From: a virus | IMG/VR virus record: IMGVR_UViG_3300025806_000199 | Span: 1-25,767 of that record | Reading direction: 5' to 3' (one strand) | DNA length: 25,767 bases | Part shown: one piece after another, positions 1 to 8,131 of the stretch | How the letters are laid out: every line of letters starts with the position of its first letter | Position numbering within the stretch: position 1 is the first letter of the stretch | Translations under genes and position numbers: made by a program | The notes under the pieces: model-generated | Databases searched by the model: none | The model's input: only the letters and a program-made list of their open reading frames with translations | What the model was told of the DNA's origin: nothing

Positions 1-275
1 GCAACACGAAGTTCTTCTGCACGTTCAACTTGCGTTAGGTTTGAATCGACCTCGGCTATCGTACCGAAGAAACCACTCATTGCCTTACCCATGTTTCCGA
101 TTGCATTAGCTTCGGCTAAACCGCCACTCATAATCGATTGGCTATTTTGGGTTGCTAGTTTCTGGTTTTGGATTTGTACTTTAGCGGTTGGCCCCGCACT
201 AGTCTGGATCTTTGAGTTACTACGCCCAGACCTGCTAGTGCGTGAGCCAGAACCGCCATTAGATAATTCTGGCAT
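1..275 (-). CDS. Internal virion protein, T7 gp15 position (partial, N-terminus only)
   Basis: An open frame starts at ATG 275 and runs off the left edge without a stop (91 codons visible). It begins MPELSNGGSGSRTSRSG. A Shine-Dalgarno sequence (AAGGGG) lies 7 bases before the ATG, and the stop of the upstream gene is 12 bases away. The visible part is rich in Gly, Ser, Asn and Gln, then continues with an Ala/Gly stretch (GGLAEANAIGNMGKAMSGFFG) and a charged helix. Its place directly after the gp14-like gene is where T7-like phages encode internal virion protein gp15, part of the ejectosome that crosses the cell envelope during DNA entry. The assignment rests on position and composition, because the conserved part of the protein lies outside the window. 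Confidence 0.6.
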   Translation of the reverse strand, partial: MPELSNGGSGSRTSRSGRSNSKIQTSAGPTAKVQIQNQKLATQNSQSIMSGGLAEANAIGNMGKAMSGFFGTIAEVDSNLTQVERAEELRV

Positions 276-286
276 TAGTTAGCCCC

Positions 287-859
287 TTAATATTTTGTAT
301 AGTCTGATTGTTTGCCACGGTTAAAACCCCGTAGTTTGTTATTGAAATCTCTGGTTAAAGACTCAGAGCCTCCAATGGTAGACATACCACCTGTTATAGA
401 ACCAATCGCACTTGCGTTGGCGTTAGCCACTGCGGCAGCACCTTGGCTATAAGCTAGTGTTGTTTGATTTAGATAACCCATCTGTCCTGCCCGTTTATTG
501 GCCTGTAAAGATGCGGTTTGATTATCCCGGCTTGTGTTTAATCTGCTGATATCCATACCTGTCGTATAGGCTGAGTCTAAAGTCAAAGACGTAGCGGAGG
601 ATGCCGAAGCACCCTGCTCACCTAGTAGGACAGCTAGTGACCCCAGTTCACGGTTCGATGCCCGAATACGGTCTGAAACCTCTGAGTCATATAGCTCATG
701 GGATTCCTTTTGTAGTCGGTCATTCTCTTTATAAACTAGTGCCAGGTTTTTTTCTTCAGCAGCATAAGCGCGTTCAGTAGACGATTTAGCCACTGATGCT
801 TGTTGGGATGCCGCTGCAAGCCCTGCTACCGCAGAGGCGACAATTGCTGTGACGCACAT
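287..859 (-). CDS. Internal virion protein, T7 gp14-like
   Basis: Protein of 190 residues. The start at ATG 859 (MCVTAIVASAVAGLAAASQQ) is preferred over an upstream one at 922 because AGGAG lies 6 bases before it and because it falls just behind the tail tubular B stop at 862. The N-terminus is a hydrophobic Ala/Val/Gly helix, followed by a long Ala/Ser/Gln/Glu-rich region that looks helical and a Gly/Asn-rich C-terminus. T7 gp14 has the same size (about 196 residues), an N-terminal hydrophobic helix and the same position after gp12. It is ejected into the outer membrane at infection. No catalytic motif is expected. Function is inferred from position and general character. Confidence 0.75.
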   Translation of the reverse strand: MCVTAIVASAVAGLAAASQQASVAKSSTERAYAAEEKNLALVYKENDRLQKESHELYDSEVSDRIRASNRELGSLAVLLGEQGASASSATSLTLDSAYTTGMDISRLNTSRDNQTASLQANKRAGQMGYLNQTTLAYSQGAAAVANANASAIGSITGGMSTIGGSESLTRDFNNKLRGFNRGKQSDYTKY

Positions 860-861
860 AA

Positions 862-2793
862 TTACTCCTGCCTTGTCATTTCGTTGAAGAACCCGACCCA
901 CCGTGCGCTCGTAATAGTACAAGGCATGTATGAAGGATTAGTGATTTTAATAGTTACGGTGCTTCCGTCAGATCTAATAGGTGCATCAAATACGCCACTT
1001 AAAAGTTCTGGAGTAGCTTCGATAATAGTGCCTAGGCTTGTACCGTTAAACGTAAAAGTTTTAGCGGGTCTTTTATCGGGGGTCACTACTACTTGAAGAA
1101 ACGCAGTGTCTTTGTAATCAAAGTACATACGCTTTAGCTGAAGCCTTCCAGTAGTAACTGTTGCTTGATTGTCACCCTCTCGTAGGTATTGTTTAGACAA
1201 CTCTACGGACATGTTGTAATTAAACCCTAGGTATATAGGCGTTCCACTTTTATCACCACCTACAACAAAAGAATTACCACTAGATGATATGGGAGTTATA
1301 ACAGCACCTTGACTTCCTATTGGTGCTACAACGCTATCGGCAACCGCAGACATTGTTGTCGCGTCAACAGGGAAGGCACTGGTATAAGTAGTTGTGTTAG
1401 ATACTGAATCATAAGCCCCTACAATATACTGCAAGGCATCAAGCCTAAGTGGGTACTTAAAGTTGGTAGGCTTCTCAGCAGCATTGAGAGACATTTTCTC
1501 AATCGATAGGATTCCATTTCGTGATATTAAAATAAACACATCACCATCGGTAATAGTTAAATTGTGAAGTACAGATCCACTACCAAACGTCCACTTACCC
1601 CAAGCTGATTGTGCTTTATTTTCACCATCCCAATAAGTTTTATAGACATATATAGTGGAACGATCAGTACCACTTAACGCTAAAACAGTTCCAGTTACAG
1701 TGTCTCCAACTAAGCAAGTTATCGGTGCGGGTATGTAGTCAGACGCATGGATTAAAACATCACTAGCAGTGTGACCTACAGATTTGTCGCTATAGAAATA
1801 TTCAAATAGAACGGCACTGCTTCCACTACGAGAAGCAAAGTAAAGTTCGTCTCTAAATCCAATAGGGCGACACAAAGGTTCCGAAGTGTATTGTGTTGCT
1901 ACATCAATAGTTGTTGTTGTAGGAGTTACAGCAGGATCTCCAGATAGTTCAAACTGTGATGATTCAGCAGAGCAGAATAAAGCTTTTCTGAAGGCAACCA
2001 CATGGCGTAATTTATTGACCTGTGAACTAGAGGCTGTTCTACCAAAAGGATCACTATCAATAACCTGACCTTCAGTCTTGGGCCAGAAGTTTACATAGTC
2101 ACCAGACGAGGAGAAGAAAACTGTTTCATCCGATACAAAACTGAAACGGTTACGGAAGAATGTAATGTCAGATATACCTTTTCCTACAAAATCAGGGGAA
2201 GGAATAATAGCTTCTGCTGCTGCTCCTACTGCCCCAGTGTCGGGACGCACACCCCACTCCAAATACATCTGGAATGAGAAAGTACCATCTGCTTCTCTTA
2301 CTAACTGGTGAGGCATAGTGTCGTGATGAAACGTACCATCCTCATATATCAATACAGTTTTTAGTTTATTAGCAATAAAAGTAACGTCACCCGTTGTTGC
2401 AAACGATAAGTCTTGCGAAGGGTTATCTGTAGATAGGTATCCTAAAGCTTCAGTACCCGCAGTTAGGCTATACGCTGTTCCTGATGGGTCAAATATAGCT
2501 ATGTTGCATCGACCACCGTTGCCAGTATCATTTGTATCCTTGCCTATAACTATTAGATACTTCTCGTTAGTGTCTCGCTCATAGCTGTGGAAAGCATGGT
2601 CAGTAGCATCTACTGGGTCAAGTTGTACATCAGCGACAAATTGAGTTCCCGGCCTTTTAGTGAAACCTCCAGACACAACTGAGAATAAAACATTCTCTGC
2701 TTCTTCAACCTGACCCGGTAGTCTTACGGTATCAGGCTGGCGGCTTACGCCTTGGTACATGGTTCTAAGGGTTTGCTCGACCAGTTTACCCAT
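862..2793 (-). CDS. Tail tubular protein B (T7 gp12-like nozzle)
   Basis: Protein of 643 residues. The N-terminus MGKLVEQTLRTMYQGVSRQP, followed by a VRLPGQVEEAENVL stretch and GGFTKRPGTQFVADV, is the hallmark opening of the T7 gp12 nozzle family (a motif of the type QGVSqQpd..R.pgQ.e...N....v..Gl.kRPGt). The rest is beta-rich, as in the family's propeller and nozzle domains. It forms the hexameric nozzle at the tip of the short tail and binds the tail fibres. It starts 2 bases after the tail tubular A stop at 2796 and is followed directly by the gp14-like gene, matching the T7 order 11-12-14. It is shorter than T7 gp12 (794 residues), which is common in marine podoviruses. Confidence 0.93.
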   Translation of the reverse strand: MGKLVEQTLRTMYQGVSRQPDTVRLPGQVEEAENVLFSVVSGGFTKRPGTQFVADVQLDPVDATDHAFHSYERDTNEKYLIVIGKDTNDTGNGGRCNIAIFDPSGTAYSLTAGTEALGYLSTDNPSQDLSFATTGDVTFIANKLKTVLIYEDGTFHHDTMPHQLVREADGTFSFQMYLEWGVRPDTGAVGAAAEAIIPSPDFVGKGISDITFFRNRFSFVSDETVFFSSSGDYVNFWPKTEGQVIDSDPFGRTASSSQVNKLRHVVAFRKALFCSAESSQFELSGDPAVTPTTTTIDVATQYTSEPLCRPIGFRDELYFASRSGSSAVLFEYFYSDKSVGHTASDVLIHASDYIPAPITCLVGDTVTGTVLALSGTDRSTIYVYKTYWDGENKAQSAWGKWTFGSGSVLHNLTITDGDVFILISRNGILSIEKMSLNAAEKPTNFKYPLRLDALQYIVGAYDSVSNTTTYTSAFPVDATTMSAVADSVVAPIGSQGAVITPISSSGNSFVVGGDKSGTPIYLGFNYNMSVELSKQYLREGDNQATVTTGRLQLKRMYFDYKDTAFLQVVVTPDKRPAKTFTFNGTSLGTIIEATPELLSGVFDAPIRSDGSTVTIKITNPSYMPCTITSARWVGFFNEMTRQE

Positions 2794-2795
2794 GA

Positions 2796-3392
2796 TTATC
2801 TCCCGTAAAGTGCGTGGTTACGGCCTACAACATAGCGGCAAAATGCACTATCAGTTAAGGCGTTAGAATCGTCAGCTTCTGCTTCGGCATCCATCAGAGA
2901 AGCGTAGGCTTCTTGCTCTGCACGAACAGCAAACTGGTCAGCCGCAACAGAACCCAGTTCGGATTCTTGGAATCGTCTTGAGGCTTTAGCGGTTATGTAG
3001 AGTTGTAGTTCTGGAGTTAGATCTGCTATGTCTCGTTCCCATATAATGTCTACGGAAAGTGCAGCAGTAAATACGAATGTGTGCTTAACGATGTTATAAA
3101 GATGCGGTTGGTTTAGGTATTTACGGACTGTAACGTGGGTAGATTTGTCTACACCTACTGTATCAATTCGTAAAACATCACCTGATAATGGAATAGTCCC
3201 ATCGGTGGTGATAGCCATAGTGTAATCACGTTCATGGTTACATAGCCAACCTTTGGCCTGTACCTCGCGGGACACTCGGTCAAGAATTCGTTCGGCTGAT
3301 TCTGCATCAGGCAGACCAGAGCTTAAAGATGAAACTGGATCTTCGCCAATAGACTCAAGAATCTGATTGACTGCATCAAGTTTAGTTAACAT
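2796..3392 (-). CDS. Tail tubular protein A (T7 gp11-like adaptor)
   Basis: Protein of 198 residues starting MLTKLDAVNQILESIGEDPV, the usual start of the T7 gp11 family (LsALNaiL..iGe.PV). The ATG at 3392 is chosen because GAGG lies 8 bases upstream; an upstream start at 3422 would sit inside the terminator hairpin. The conserved N-terminal helices are followed by the SAERILDRVSREVQAKGW motif found across this family and by an YITAKASRRFQ motif near residue 150. The protein forms the dodecameric adaptor between portal and nozzle. It follows the capsid gene after a terminator, as in T7. Confidence 0.92.
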   Translation of the reverse strand: MLTKLDAVNQILESIGEDPVSSLSSGLPDAESAERILDRVSREVQAKGWLCNHERDYTMAITTDGTIPLSGDVLRIDTVGVDKSTHVTVRKYLNQPHLYNIVKHTFVFTAALSVDIIWERDIADLTPELQLYITAKASRRFQESELGSVAADQFAVRAEQEAYASLMDAEAEADDSNALTDSAFCRYVVGRNHALYGR

Positions 3393-3408
3393 AAGAACCT
3401 CATAAATG

Positions 3409-3438
3409 AAAAAAAGCCCCACCCGTTAAGGTGAGGCT
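3409..3438 (-). terminator. Rho-independent terminator after the major capsid gene
   Basis: On the minus strand AGCCTCACC pairs with GGTGGGGCT (9 pairs, one G-T) around the loop TTAACG, followed by six T. It sits 30 bases past the capsid stop and just before the tail tubular A ribosome-binding site. T7 places its main phage-polymerase terminator (T-phi) at the same spot after gene 10, so this probably reduces tail-gene transcription relative to capsid. Confidence 0.88.
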
Positions 3439-3466
3439 TGTAGGATTATAAAATCCTAGGGGAGAG

Positions 3467-4453
3467 TTAAGAGGCTGCTGAAGTTAATTCAATAGCACAC
3501 TCAGGGCGTAAAGTACCTGTGCCTGTTAACATCTTAGCAACTAAGAAGTCTTCCAAACGACGAGTGTCACGCTCTGATTCAAAACCGATATCCATTAACT
3601 TAACAGATGCAACGGCATCCGCAGTCCAGATACAACCAGTAGTGGTTGAATAGTTTGCGCGGTACTTTGAGTACACACCAGCAGCAGACGTTTCGTCAGC
3701 ATTGGGCATGTTCAAAGACTTAACAATCTGAACACCATCAATGGTCATAGAGTCAGCACGGCCTTCAATACCACCAGCGCCTGAGTGACGTAAGTCAGCA
3801 TCAAGTACTAAGTATTGACCGTTAGCGTCTTTCGCAAACTTGATCTTGTTGAAAGTCTCAGCAGTAACAGACATATAACGGGTCTGTTCTTCCGGTACTG
3901 ACAAGTTAAAGAACTTCAAGTTAGCTAGACGGATCGCATCGATCCATTCTGCGCCTGTAGAAGAAGCACCAAGACCAAAGATCTTGTCGCCACCGGGGAA
4001 TGGCCCATCAGCAGCAGTACGAGCAGCTAATACGATCTGACGGAATACGTTCTTATCGAATACACGCGCTAACGCACGACCCATCTGGGCTGAGTACTCA
4101 GAGCGTACATCGAAGTGTGACAACATAGTGTCAATGTCCGATACGGCAGTATGAGATACTAAGATGTCATCGATGGTGATAGAAATCTCACCAGTTTCAA
4201 TGTCAGTTCCCATCAATTCAGTACCGGGAACATGGTACTCGGCAGACGCTTTCCAAGTCTTTGGGAAACGGAATGAACGCTGACCACCGCCAACGGTTTT
4301 TACGTTGTGCTTGTCAAGAGTTACGGTTGCAAGATCGAATGCGGTCAAAACTTCACCGCCAAATACGTCTAAGAATAAAGCACGATCATTAGTAGGGGAC
4401 GATTGTCCCTGACCAAAGCGTGATGGTGCAGAAGTAATGCTAGAAATAGCCAT
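3467..4453 (-). CDS. Major capsid protein (T7 gp10-like)
   Basis: Protein of 328 residues with the HK97-fold capsid signature of T7 gp10 relatives. The N-terminal part has ALFLDVFGGEVLTAFD near residues 25-40, then GGGQRSFRFPKTWKASAEYH and a GTELMGTDIETGEISITID segment near residues 78-96, the equivalent of the well-conserved pG..i.g......e..I.iD region of the family. A later RSEYSAQMGRALARVFDKN matches the conserved region that leads into the peripheral domain. It assembles the icosahedral head on the scaffold encoded just upstream. The gene is bracketed by a 259-base untranslated leader and a strong terminator, consistent with very high expression. The start ATG 4453 has AGGG upstream. Confidence 0.93.
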   Translation of the reverse strand: MAISSITSAPSRFGQGQSSPTNDRALFLDVFGGEVLTAFDLATVTLDKHNVKTVGGGQRSFRFPKTWKASAEYHVPGTELMGTDIETGEISITIDDILVSHTAVSDIDTMLSHFDVRSEYSAQMGRALARVFDKNVFRQIVLAARTAADGPFPGGDKIFGLGASSTGAEWIDAIRLANLKFFNLSVPEEQTRYMSVTAETFNKIKFAKDANGQYLVLDADLRHSGAGGIEGRADSMTIDGVQIVKSLNMPNADETSAAGVYSKYRANYSTTTGCIWTADAVASVKLMDIGFESERDTRRLEDFLVAKMLTGTGTLRPECAIELTSAAS

Positions 4454-4712
4454 GATAATACCCTGTAAAAAATATATGTATAAAGTGTCAGTCCCTTATG
4501 GGACGGTGTAGATTGGTTTTGAGGGTGTTTCCATCACAAAGATTATCTGCCTTGGCAGGTCAATGGTTTGGTTTTCTCAAGAGCGCACAAAATTACCCAC
4601 ACGGCTTAGCCTTGCTGTGTCAGGATGTTGGGAGTGCGACCTTATCGTGAGTAACGCTGGCTTGGCGATACCCTAGAATGAGGGGGTAGCCTCCCGCAGG
4701 AGGCTCATAGAC
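4454..4712 (-). promoter_or_regulatory. Non-coding leader of the capsid gene with two hairpins
   Basis: No frame of useful length is present in these 259 bases. Two clear hairpins are visible on the minus strand. AGCCTCC-TGCG-GGAGGCT lies at 4688-4705, just past the scaffold stop, without a T tract. GTCCC-ATAA-GGGAC lies at 4491-4504, about 40 bases before the capsid ATG. There is also a short TCTGCC-TT-GGCAGG dyad near 4547-4560. No copy of the predicted phage promoter could be found here. The region may hold a diverged promoter, or RNA-processing and stabilising stem-loops around the capsid message, as T7 has near gene 10. That function is inference. Confidence 0.5.
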
Positions 4713-5513
4713 CTAGTCTAGGTCATATGTACTGACAGACATCTTTTCGATTACTGTCTGACGGAATGTAGGATTAGTCCGATATTCGGGGTTTGCCATA
4801 TCCTGTTTCATTTCCGCGCGAGAGCGGTAGCCCGTAGAAGAGTTACCGACTTCATTGCCGATCATTAAGTTCGGCTCGTTGTTGCTGCCCATACGGGACT
4901 TAATTGCATCTACTGCCATCTTCCAGTTGTCTCCGTTTAACGTGTCATTATAAGCAGCCTTTTCTTCGCCACTGAGATTGTTCTCAGCCCAAGAATTAAC
5001 CTTATTCCACTCTTCCTCACCACCGACATAGTCAAGTGCTGATTTAGATTCCGCATCCATTCTAAACTTTAGGTTGTCTACATAGGAATCAATGAGTTCC
5101 GCATCAACGCCTTGAGCAATGAGTGCATTTTTAGCATCTTCACTTAGGTTACCGTCTTGCTGGATTTGCTGAACTAACGAATCAACGTCAAGTCCCGCCT
5201 TGCTTACGACATCAAGGGCTGCATTGTCGGCATCCGCTTCTGGTGCGGCCTCTGTGCTTTCCTCGTCCTTCGTTTCCGCATCGGGTGAACCCCCTTTCAT
5301 GCGGTACTCTAACTCGGCAGCGTGTGCTTGCCAGTTATACTCACCTGTCTCTGGGTTATAGAACTTGTCCTGACCGTTCTCTGGTTTAGCAGGGATCGGG
5401 GCTGTGTCTATATTCTCGTCAGATGGTGTTCCATGACCCGCTTTGAATTCAGCAGCTTTTTGCTGGTTGTATTCATCGGAGCCTAGTTCTGGTTGTGTAA
5501 CTTGTTCAGTCAT
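4713..5513 (-). CDS. Capsid assembly scaffold protein (T7 gp9-like)
   Basis: Protein of 266 residues, strongly acidic and without cysteine, which is typical of podovirus scaffolds. It starts MTEQVTQPELGSDEYNQQKA. The centre is an acidic Glu/Asp/Ala region (residues about 70-100), and the C-terminal half contains LDYVGGEEEWNKVNSWAEN and SGEEKAAYNDTLNGD, close to the conserved C-terminal part of T7-like scaffolds (a motif of the type ..GG.e.w..l..WA....s..E..ayn..l). The gene lies between portal and capsid as in T7. The scaffold guides prohead assembly and leaves the head before maturation. AGGA lies 9 bases before the start. Confidence 0.9.
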   Translation of the reverse strand: MTEQVTQPELGSDEYNQQKAAEFKAGHGTPSDENIDTAPIPAKPENGQDKFYNPETGEYNWQAHAAELEYRMKGGSPDAETKDEESTEAAPEADADNAALDVVSKAGLDVDSLVQQIQQDGNLSEDAKNALIAQGVDAELIDSYVDNLKFRMDAESKSALDYVGGEEEWNKVNSWAENNLSGEEKAAYNDTLNGDNWKMAVDAIKSRMGSNNEPNLMIGNEVGNSSTGYRSRAEMKQDMANPEYRTNPTFRQTVIEKMSVSTYDLD

Positions 5514-5541
5514 TTAGTATCCTGTTTGAGTAGCGAAGGGG

Positions 5542-7050
5542 CTACATGCCCCCTTGCTCCACTGCTTGTTGTGCCATAGCTGCACCGCCAGCTTCCGCTG
5601 CTGCACCCATGCCTTGTTCAACTTGACGTTGCTGTCGTTTCTGAGCCACTTCATCTTCGGTGTTAACCGCATCCTCAAGGGATAGCCCGTTAAACGCCTT
5701 ACCTAGTAGCTTCTCCCAACGAACATAGTCGAGTATTTCTGGAGGTAAACCCTGTAGGAATTGAAGTGCTGAACCTACGCGCTGAACGTCCTGTTCACGG
5801 CCTAAACTTTCTAGTCCAGTTAGTACGGTTGGTTCGACCACGCCTTCGGGCCACGGTGGTAGCTTGCCTTGCGCTTGCATCTGAATAATCAGACGGTTAA
5901 GACGAGCAGACTGCATGTCGCGTGACAGCATTGAGAACGCACCACCTAGGGAGCCTTCTAATTCCTCTGCCATCATCTTTAATTCGTATGCAGTAACACG
6001 CTCACCCTGACGCTGAACACTAGAGTTCATCAAGAACGCTGACGCGATCTCTTGTTTCTTCTCAGCCAGTTCAGCTTTTGCTACCTGTAAGCCGGGCGCA
6101 TTCTGATAAGCTAACATTCCGATATCTTCGGGGTTGCCTACCACATACTCACCGTTGTCAGCAGCAGCTAAACGTCTGCGTAAGTTAAGACCACCAGCCG
6201 CATTCGGACGGATCATCATAACGTGGCGTGATGCCAGTGCAGCACCGTCCAACATAGCCTTGGATAGACCGTCTACGGCTTGAAGATCACCGAGGTGTTC
6301 CTCACACTTGCCACGACCATAGTCTTCTCCAATTACCGAAGTCCATCGGAGAGCGTTGAAGGGGCATACATCGTAAGTACCTGTGGACTTAGCCACTTTC
6401 TTACCAGCAACTTCTTGATGAACCTCGTAGCCTTTCTGTGTCTTCTTACACGATGTATAGATTGGCACTTTCTGGGTAGGAGAATCCTCTGCGGTCAGCA
6501 TTGAGCGAACAGCATCAGGAAGGTTTGTGGGTGCGAAGTACTCTTCGATAATAACTTCAGTTACCTCGCCCGTCATATCACGCACGACAACGTATTGGTC
6601 TAATCGAAAGACTCGTAAACGGTTATCAGGTAGGACTTGTTCTAAAGCATTACCAGTAGTTATAAGATACTGTAGGGTAAGGTGAGTAGGCTGACGCCAC
6701 TGTTTACGCTCAATCTCGTTACTGATCGCCTTTTCAGACAATGCTAAGCCACGCTCTGTTTCTTGGTCTGTCTCCAACTTACCTTCTTGAATCAGTATCT
6801 CTGACGGTATTTGAAGTCGGAACGAGGACATGCCCGGTGGATACATAGCAATCATTAAACGACTAGCTAAGCTAACAACCGCTCTAGCACCAAGCCCTTG
6901 ATAGGGGGCCGGTAAGACGGTGTGTGAGTTGTGTCCTTGGGGTGGTAATAGTGCGGGTATGGTTATTGCAGAACACTCTCTAGCGCGTGTTAAGAAAGGC
7001 TCACGCCTAGACTTGAGAGACTCATATCTGGATTGGGTTGTATCAGACAT
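5542..7050 (-). CDS. Portal protein / head-tail connector (T7 gp8-like)
   Basis: Protein of 502 residues. The N-terminus RYESLKSRREPFLTRARECS, followed by ITIPALLPPQGHN and YQGLGARAVVSLASRLMIAM with PPGMSSFRL, is the conserved opening of the T7 gp8 connector family (residues about 8-80). The C-terminal third has SSVQRQGERVTAYELKMMAEELE, also a family hallmark, and a Gln/Ala/Gly-rich tail. It forms the dodecameric ring through which DNA is packaged and ejected. Length is close to T7 gp8 (536). AGGAG lies 7 bases before ATG 7050, in the sequence overlapping the stop of the preceding small gene. Confidence 0.95.
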   Translation of the reverse strand: MSDTTQSRYESLKSRREPFLTRARECSAITIPALLPPQGHNSHTVLPAPYQGLGARAVVSLASRLMIAMYPPGMSSFRLQIPSEILIQEGKLETDQETERGLALSEKAISNEIERKQWRQPTHLTLQYLITTGNALEQVLPDNRLRVFRLDQYVVVRDMTGEVTEVIIEEYFAPTNLPDAVRSMLTAEDSPTQKVPIYTSCKKTQKGYEVHQEVAGKKVAKSTGTYDVCPFNALRWTSVIGEDYGRGKCEEHLGDLQAVDGLSKAMLDGAALASRHVMMIRPNAAGGLNLRRRLAAADNGEYVVGNPEDIGMLAYQNAPGLQVAKAELAEKKQEIASAFLMNSSVQRQGERVTAYELKMMAEELEGSLGGAFSMLSRDMQSARLNRLIIQMQAQGKLPPWPEGVVEPTVLTGLESLGREQDVQRVGSALQFLQGLPPEILDYVRWEKLLGKAFNGLSLEDAVNTEDEVAQKRQQRQVEQGMGAAAEAGGAAMAQQAVEQGGM

Positions 7051-7059
7051 TCCCTACTC

Positions 7060-7290
7060 CTAGAGGCTTAGACCGCTTCCACCACCGCCGCCATAATTAG
7101 TACCAGACTTCGGACTTAATTGAATGCGGAAGGATGAACGACCTTTTTGTTTAGCTTTATCTTTTGTTGCTGTAGCTGCCATTTTACGAGAGGCTGTTAC
7201 TTCTTTTTTCTTTGTCTCTTCGGGTGTAGCAACAACGGCTTTTGGTACTGGTTTAGGTGCTGGTGGTGCAGAAGGAGTGGGGAAACACAT
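7060..7290 (-). CDS. Small virion-region protein, N-terminal MCFP and C-terminal Gly-rich tail
   Basis: Protein of 76 residues. It begins MCFPTPSAPPAPKPVPKAVV, is Pro/Ala/Lys rich in the middle and ends in a FRIQLSP...YGGGGGSGLSL tail. Small proteins with an MCF start and a basic, glycine-rich GSGL(S/N)(L/I)-type end are frequent just before the portal gene of marine T7-like phages, where they are annotated as hypothetical. The ATG overlaps the stop of the 34-codon gene upstream (TAATG), suggesting translational coupling. The stop is 9 bases before the portal start. No function is known to me; a minor head-tail or assembly role is a guess from position. Confidence 0.7.
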   Translation of the reverse strand: MCFPTPSAPPAPKPVPKAVVATPEETKKKEVTASRKMAATATKDKAKQKGRSSFRIQLSPKSGTNYGGGGGSGLSL

Positions 7291-7394
7291 TATTTATCCT
7301 CTCCCTTTTTAACTTGAACTAATTTTTTAGGAACTTGCTTAACTGGAGCAACTTCTTTTTTAACTGCTGGACGATTGTGTTTGACTAGTCCCAT
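7290..7394 (-). CDS. Lysine-rich small protein (34 residues), hypothetical
   Basis: Short gene starting MGLVKHNRPAVKKEVAPVKQ and ending ...KKGEDK. It overlaps the 3' end of the acetyltransferase gene by 35 bases, has AAGGAA about 10 bases before the ATG, and its stop shares one base with the next start (TAATG). It carries about 11 lysines in 34 residues plus a repeated Val-Pro-Lys pattern that resembles the Pro/Lys-rich N-terminal half of the next protein. The two may be related or act together. Coding status is inferred from the ribosome-binding site and coupling only. Confidence 0.5.
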   Translation of the reverse strand: MGLVKHNRPAVKKEVAPVKQVPKKLVQVKKGEDK

Positions 7395-7860
7395 GAGGAT
7401 TGTTCCTTGTATATAAGATGCCCGATTGTTTGAAGCCAAGTGCTTCGTACAGACCTCCTGTTTCTTTGATTAACATACCCGTGGTTACTCCAAGATGTAT
7501 GCGAGTAGCTCCTAAAGATTCTGCCCACTTCTGGTAGGCCCGAACTAGTTTTACTGCGGCCCTAGACCCCCGGTATTCTTTCTTAACATAGAGAAATAAA
7601 TCACATGTTGATACAGATGGGCCAAAGAATTCGGTGGTAGAGATTGCACCTAACATTCCCGTAATTAAACCATCATCATCTGTGGTTATTAGAATAGTCG
7701 CTAGGTCTGGAAACGCTATTGCAGTTTCAGCTATTTTTAAAAGTTTTACTGAGTCCAAAGGTAAGACTTTATAGACGGGACTTTCTTGATGCATAGCCCT
7801 AGCTAAGTGAAGCATAGAGTCTAAGTCTTCACTAGTGCATACCCGTACTTGGTGTTTCAT
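7360..7860 (-). CDS. GNAT-family N-acetyltransferase
   Basis: Protein of 166 residues, starting MKHQVRVCTSEDLDSM. ATG 7860 is preferred over an upstream ATG at 7881 because a perfect AGGAGG lies 7 bases before it. The acetyl-CoA binding motif A region is DLFLYVKKEYRGSRAAVKLV (about residues 90-110), followed by an helix AYQKWAESLGATRIHLGV and the motif B end GLYEALGFKQSG (about 137-148). GNAT enzymes transfer acetyl groups to amines of proteins or small molecules; the substrate here cannot be read from the sequence. Similar genes occur before the portal gene in marine podoviruses. The gene is second in the structural operon and overlaps the previous frame by 29 bases. Confidence 0.82.
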   Translation of the reverse strand: MKHQVRVCTSEDLDSMLHLARAMHQESPVYKVLPLDSVKLLKIAETAIAFPDLATILITTDDDGLITGMLGAISTTEFFGPSVSTCDLFLYVKKEYRGSRAAVKLVRAYQKWAESLGATRIHLGVTTGMLIKETGGLYEALGFKQSGILYTRNNPHGTSQTQSSSS

Positions 7861-8047
7861 CCGCTTCCTCCTGCCAAACAACTAATTCATCAATCAATTC
7901 ACGCATACCCGCATATCTGTGAGCAGAAATTTCTGATTCGTTGTACGCAATACAACGCGCTGGGTAGTGATGATTTAGTAAAACTAAAAGTTCACGGGAG
8001 GATTGGGGGAATTCTGGAAGAGTTTGTTCTTCGATTTCGTTACTCAT
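7832..8047 (-). CDS. Hypothetical acidic protein, first gene of the structural operon
   Basis: Protein of 71 residues (MSNEIEEQTLPEFPQSSREL...). It is acidic and mostly helical in character, with a central LVLLNHHYPARCIAYNESEI segment. No family is recognised. It is the first gene behind the predicted promoter at 8061-8084, with GAGG about 9 bases before its ATG. Its C-terminal codons contain the AGGAGG ribosome-binding site of the acetyltransferase gene, so the two are probably translated in a coupled way. A role linked to the acetyltransferase is possible but unsupported. Confidence 0.65.
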   Translation of the reverse strand: MSNEIEEQTLPEFPQSSRELLVLLNHHYPARCIAYNESEISAHRYAGMRELIDELVVWQEEADETPSTGMH

Positions 8048-8060
8048 TTTTTAGTACCTC

Positions 8061-8084
8061 TGGCATGAGACCCGCCTATTGACA
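8061..8084 (-). promoter_or_regulatory. Predicted phage RNA polymerase promoter of the structural operon (diverged copy)
   Basis: The minus strand here reads TGTCAATAGGCGGGTCTCAT then GCCA. It matches 17 of 23 positions of the motif at 18959 and 24203 (shared: GTCAATAG, C.G.G, C.CTC-like block, TGC). It lies between the thyX terminator and the first structural gene, exactly where a T7-like phage needs a class III promoter. Identification as a promoter is inference from repetition and position. Confidence 0.6.
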
Positions 8085-8085
8085 T

Positions 8086-8122
8086 AAAAAAGCACTGTCA
8101 GAGGGGAAATCTCCGACAGTGC
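8086..8122 (-). terminator. Rho-independent terminator ending the replication operon
   Basis: On the minus strand GCACTGTCGGAG pairs over 12 positions (one G-T) with CTCTGACAGTGC around the loop ATTTCCC, followed by six T. It begins 10 bases after the thyX stop and is followed directly by the predicted structural promoter, forming a terminator-promoter boundary between the two operons. Confidence 0.9.
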
Positions 8123-8131
8123 GTAAGTTTT

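Noticed and set aside
91-282. Plus-strand open frame of 63 codons
   Set aside because: It is the antisense of the gp15-like gene start, which has a ribosome-binding site and the expected position.
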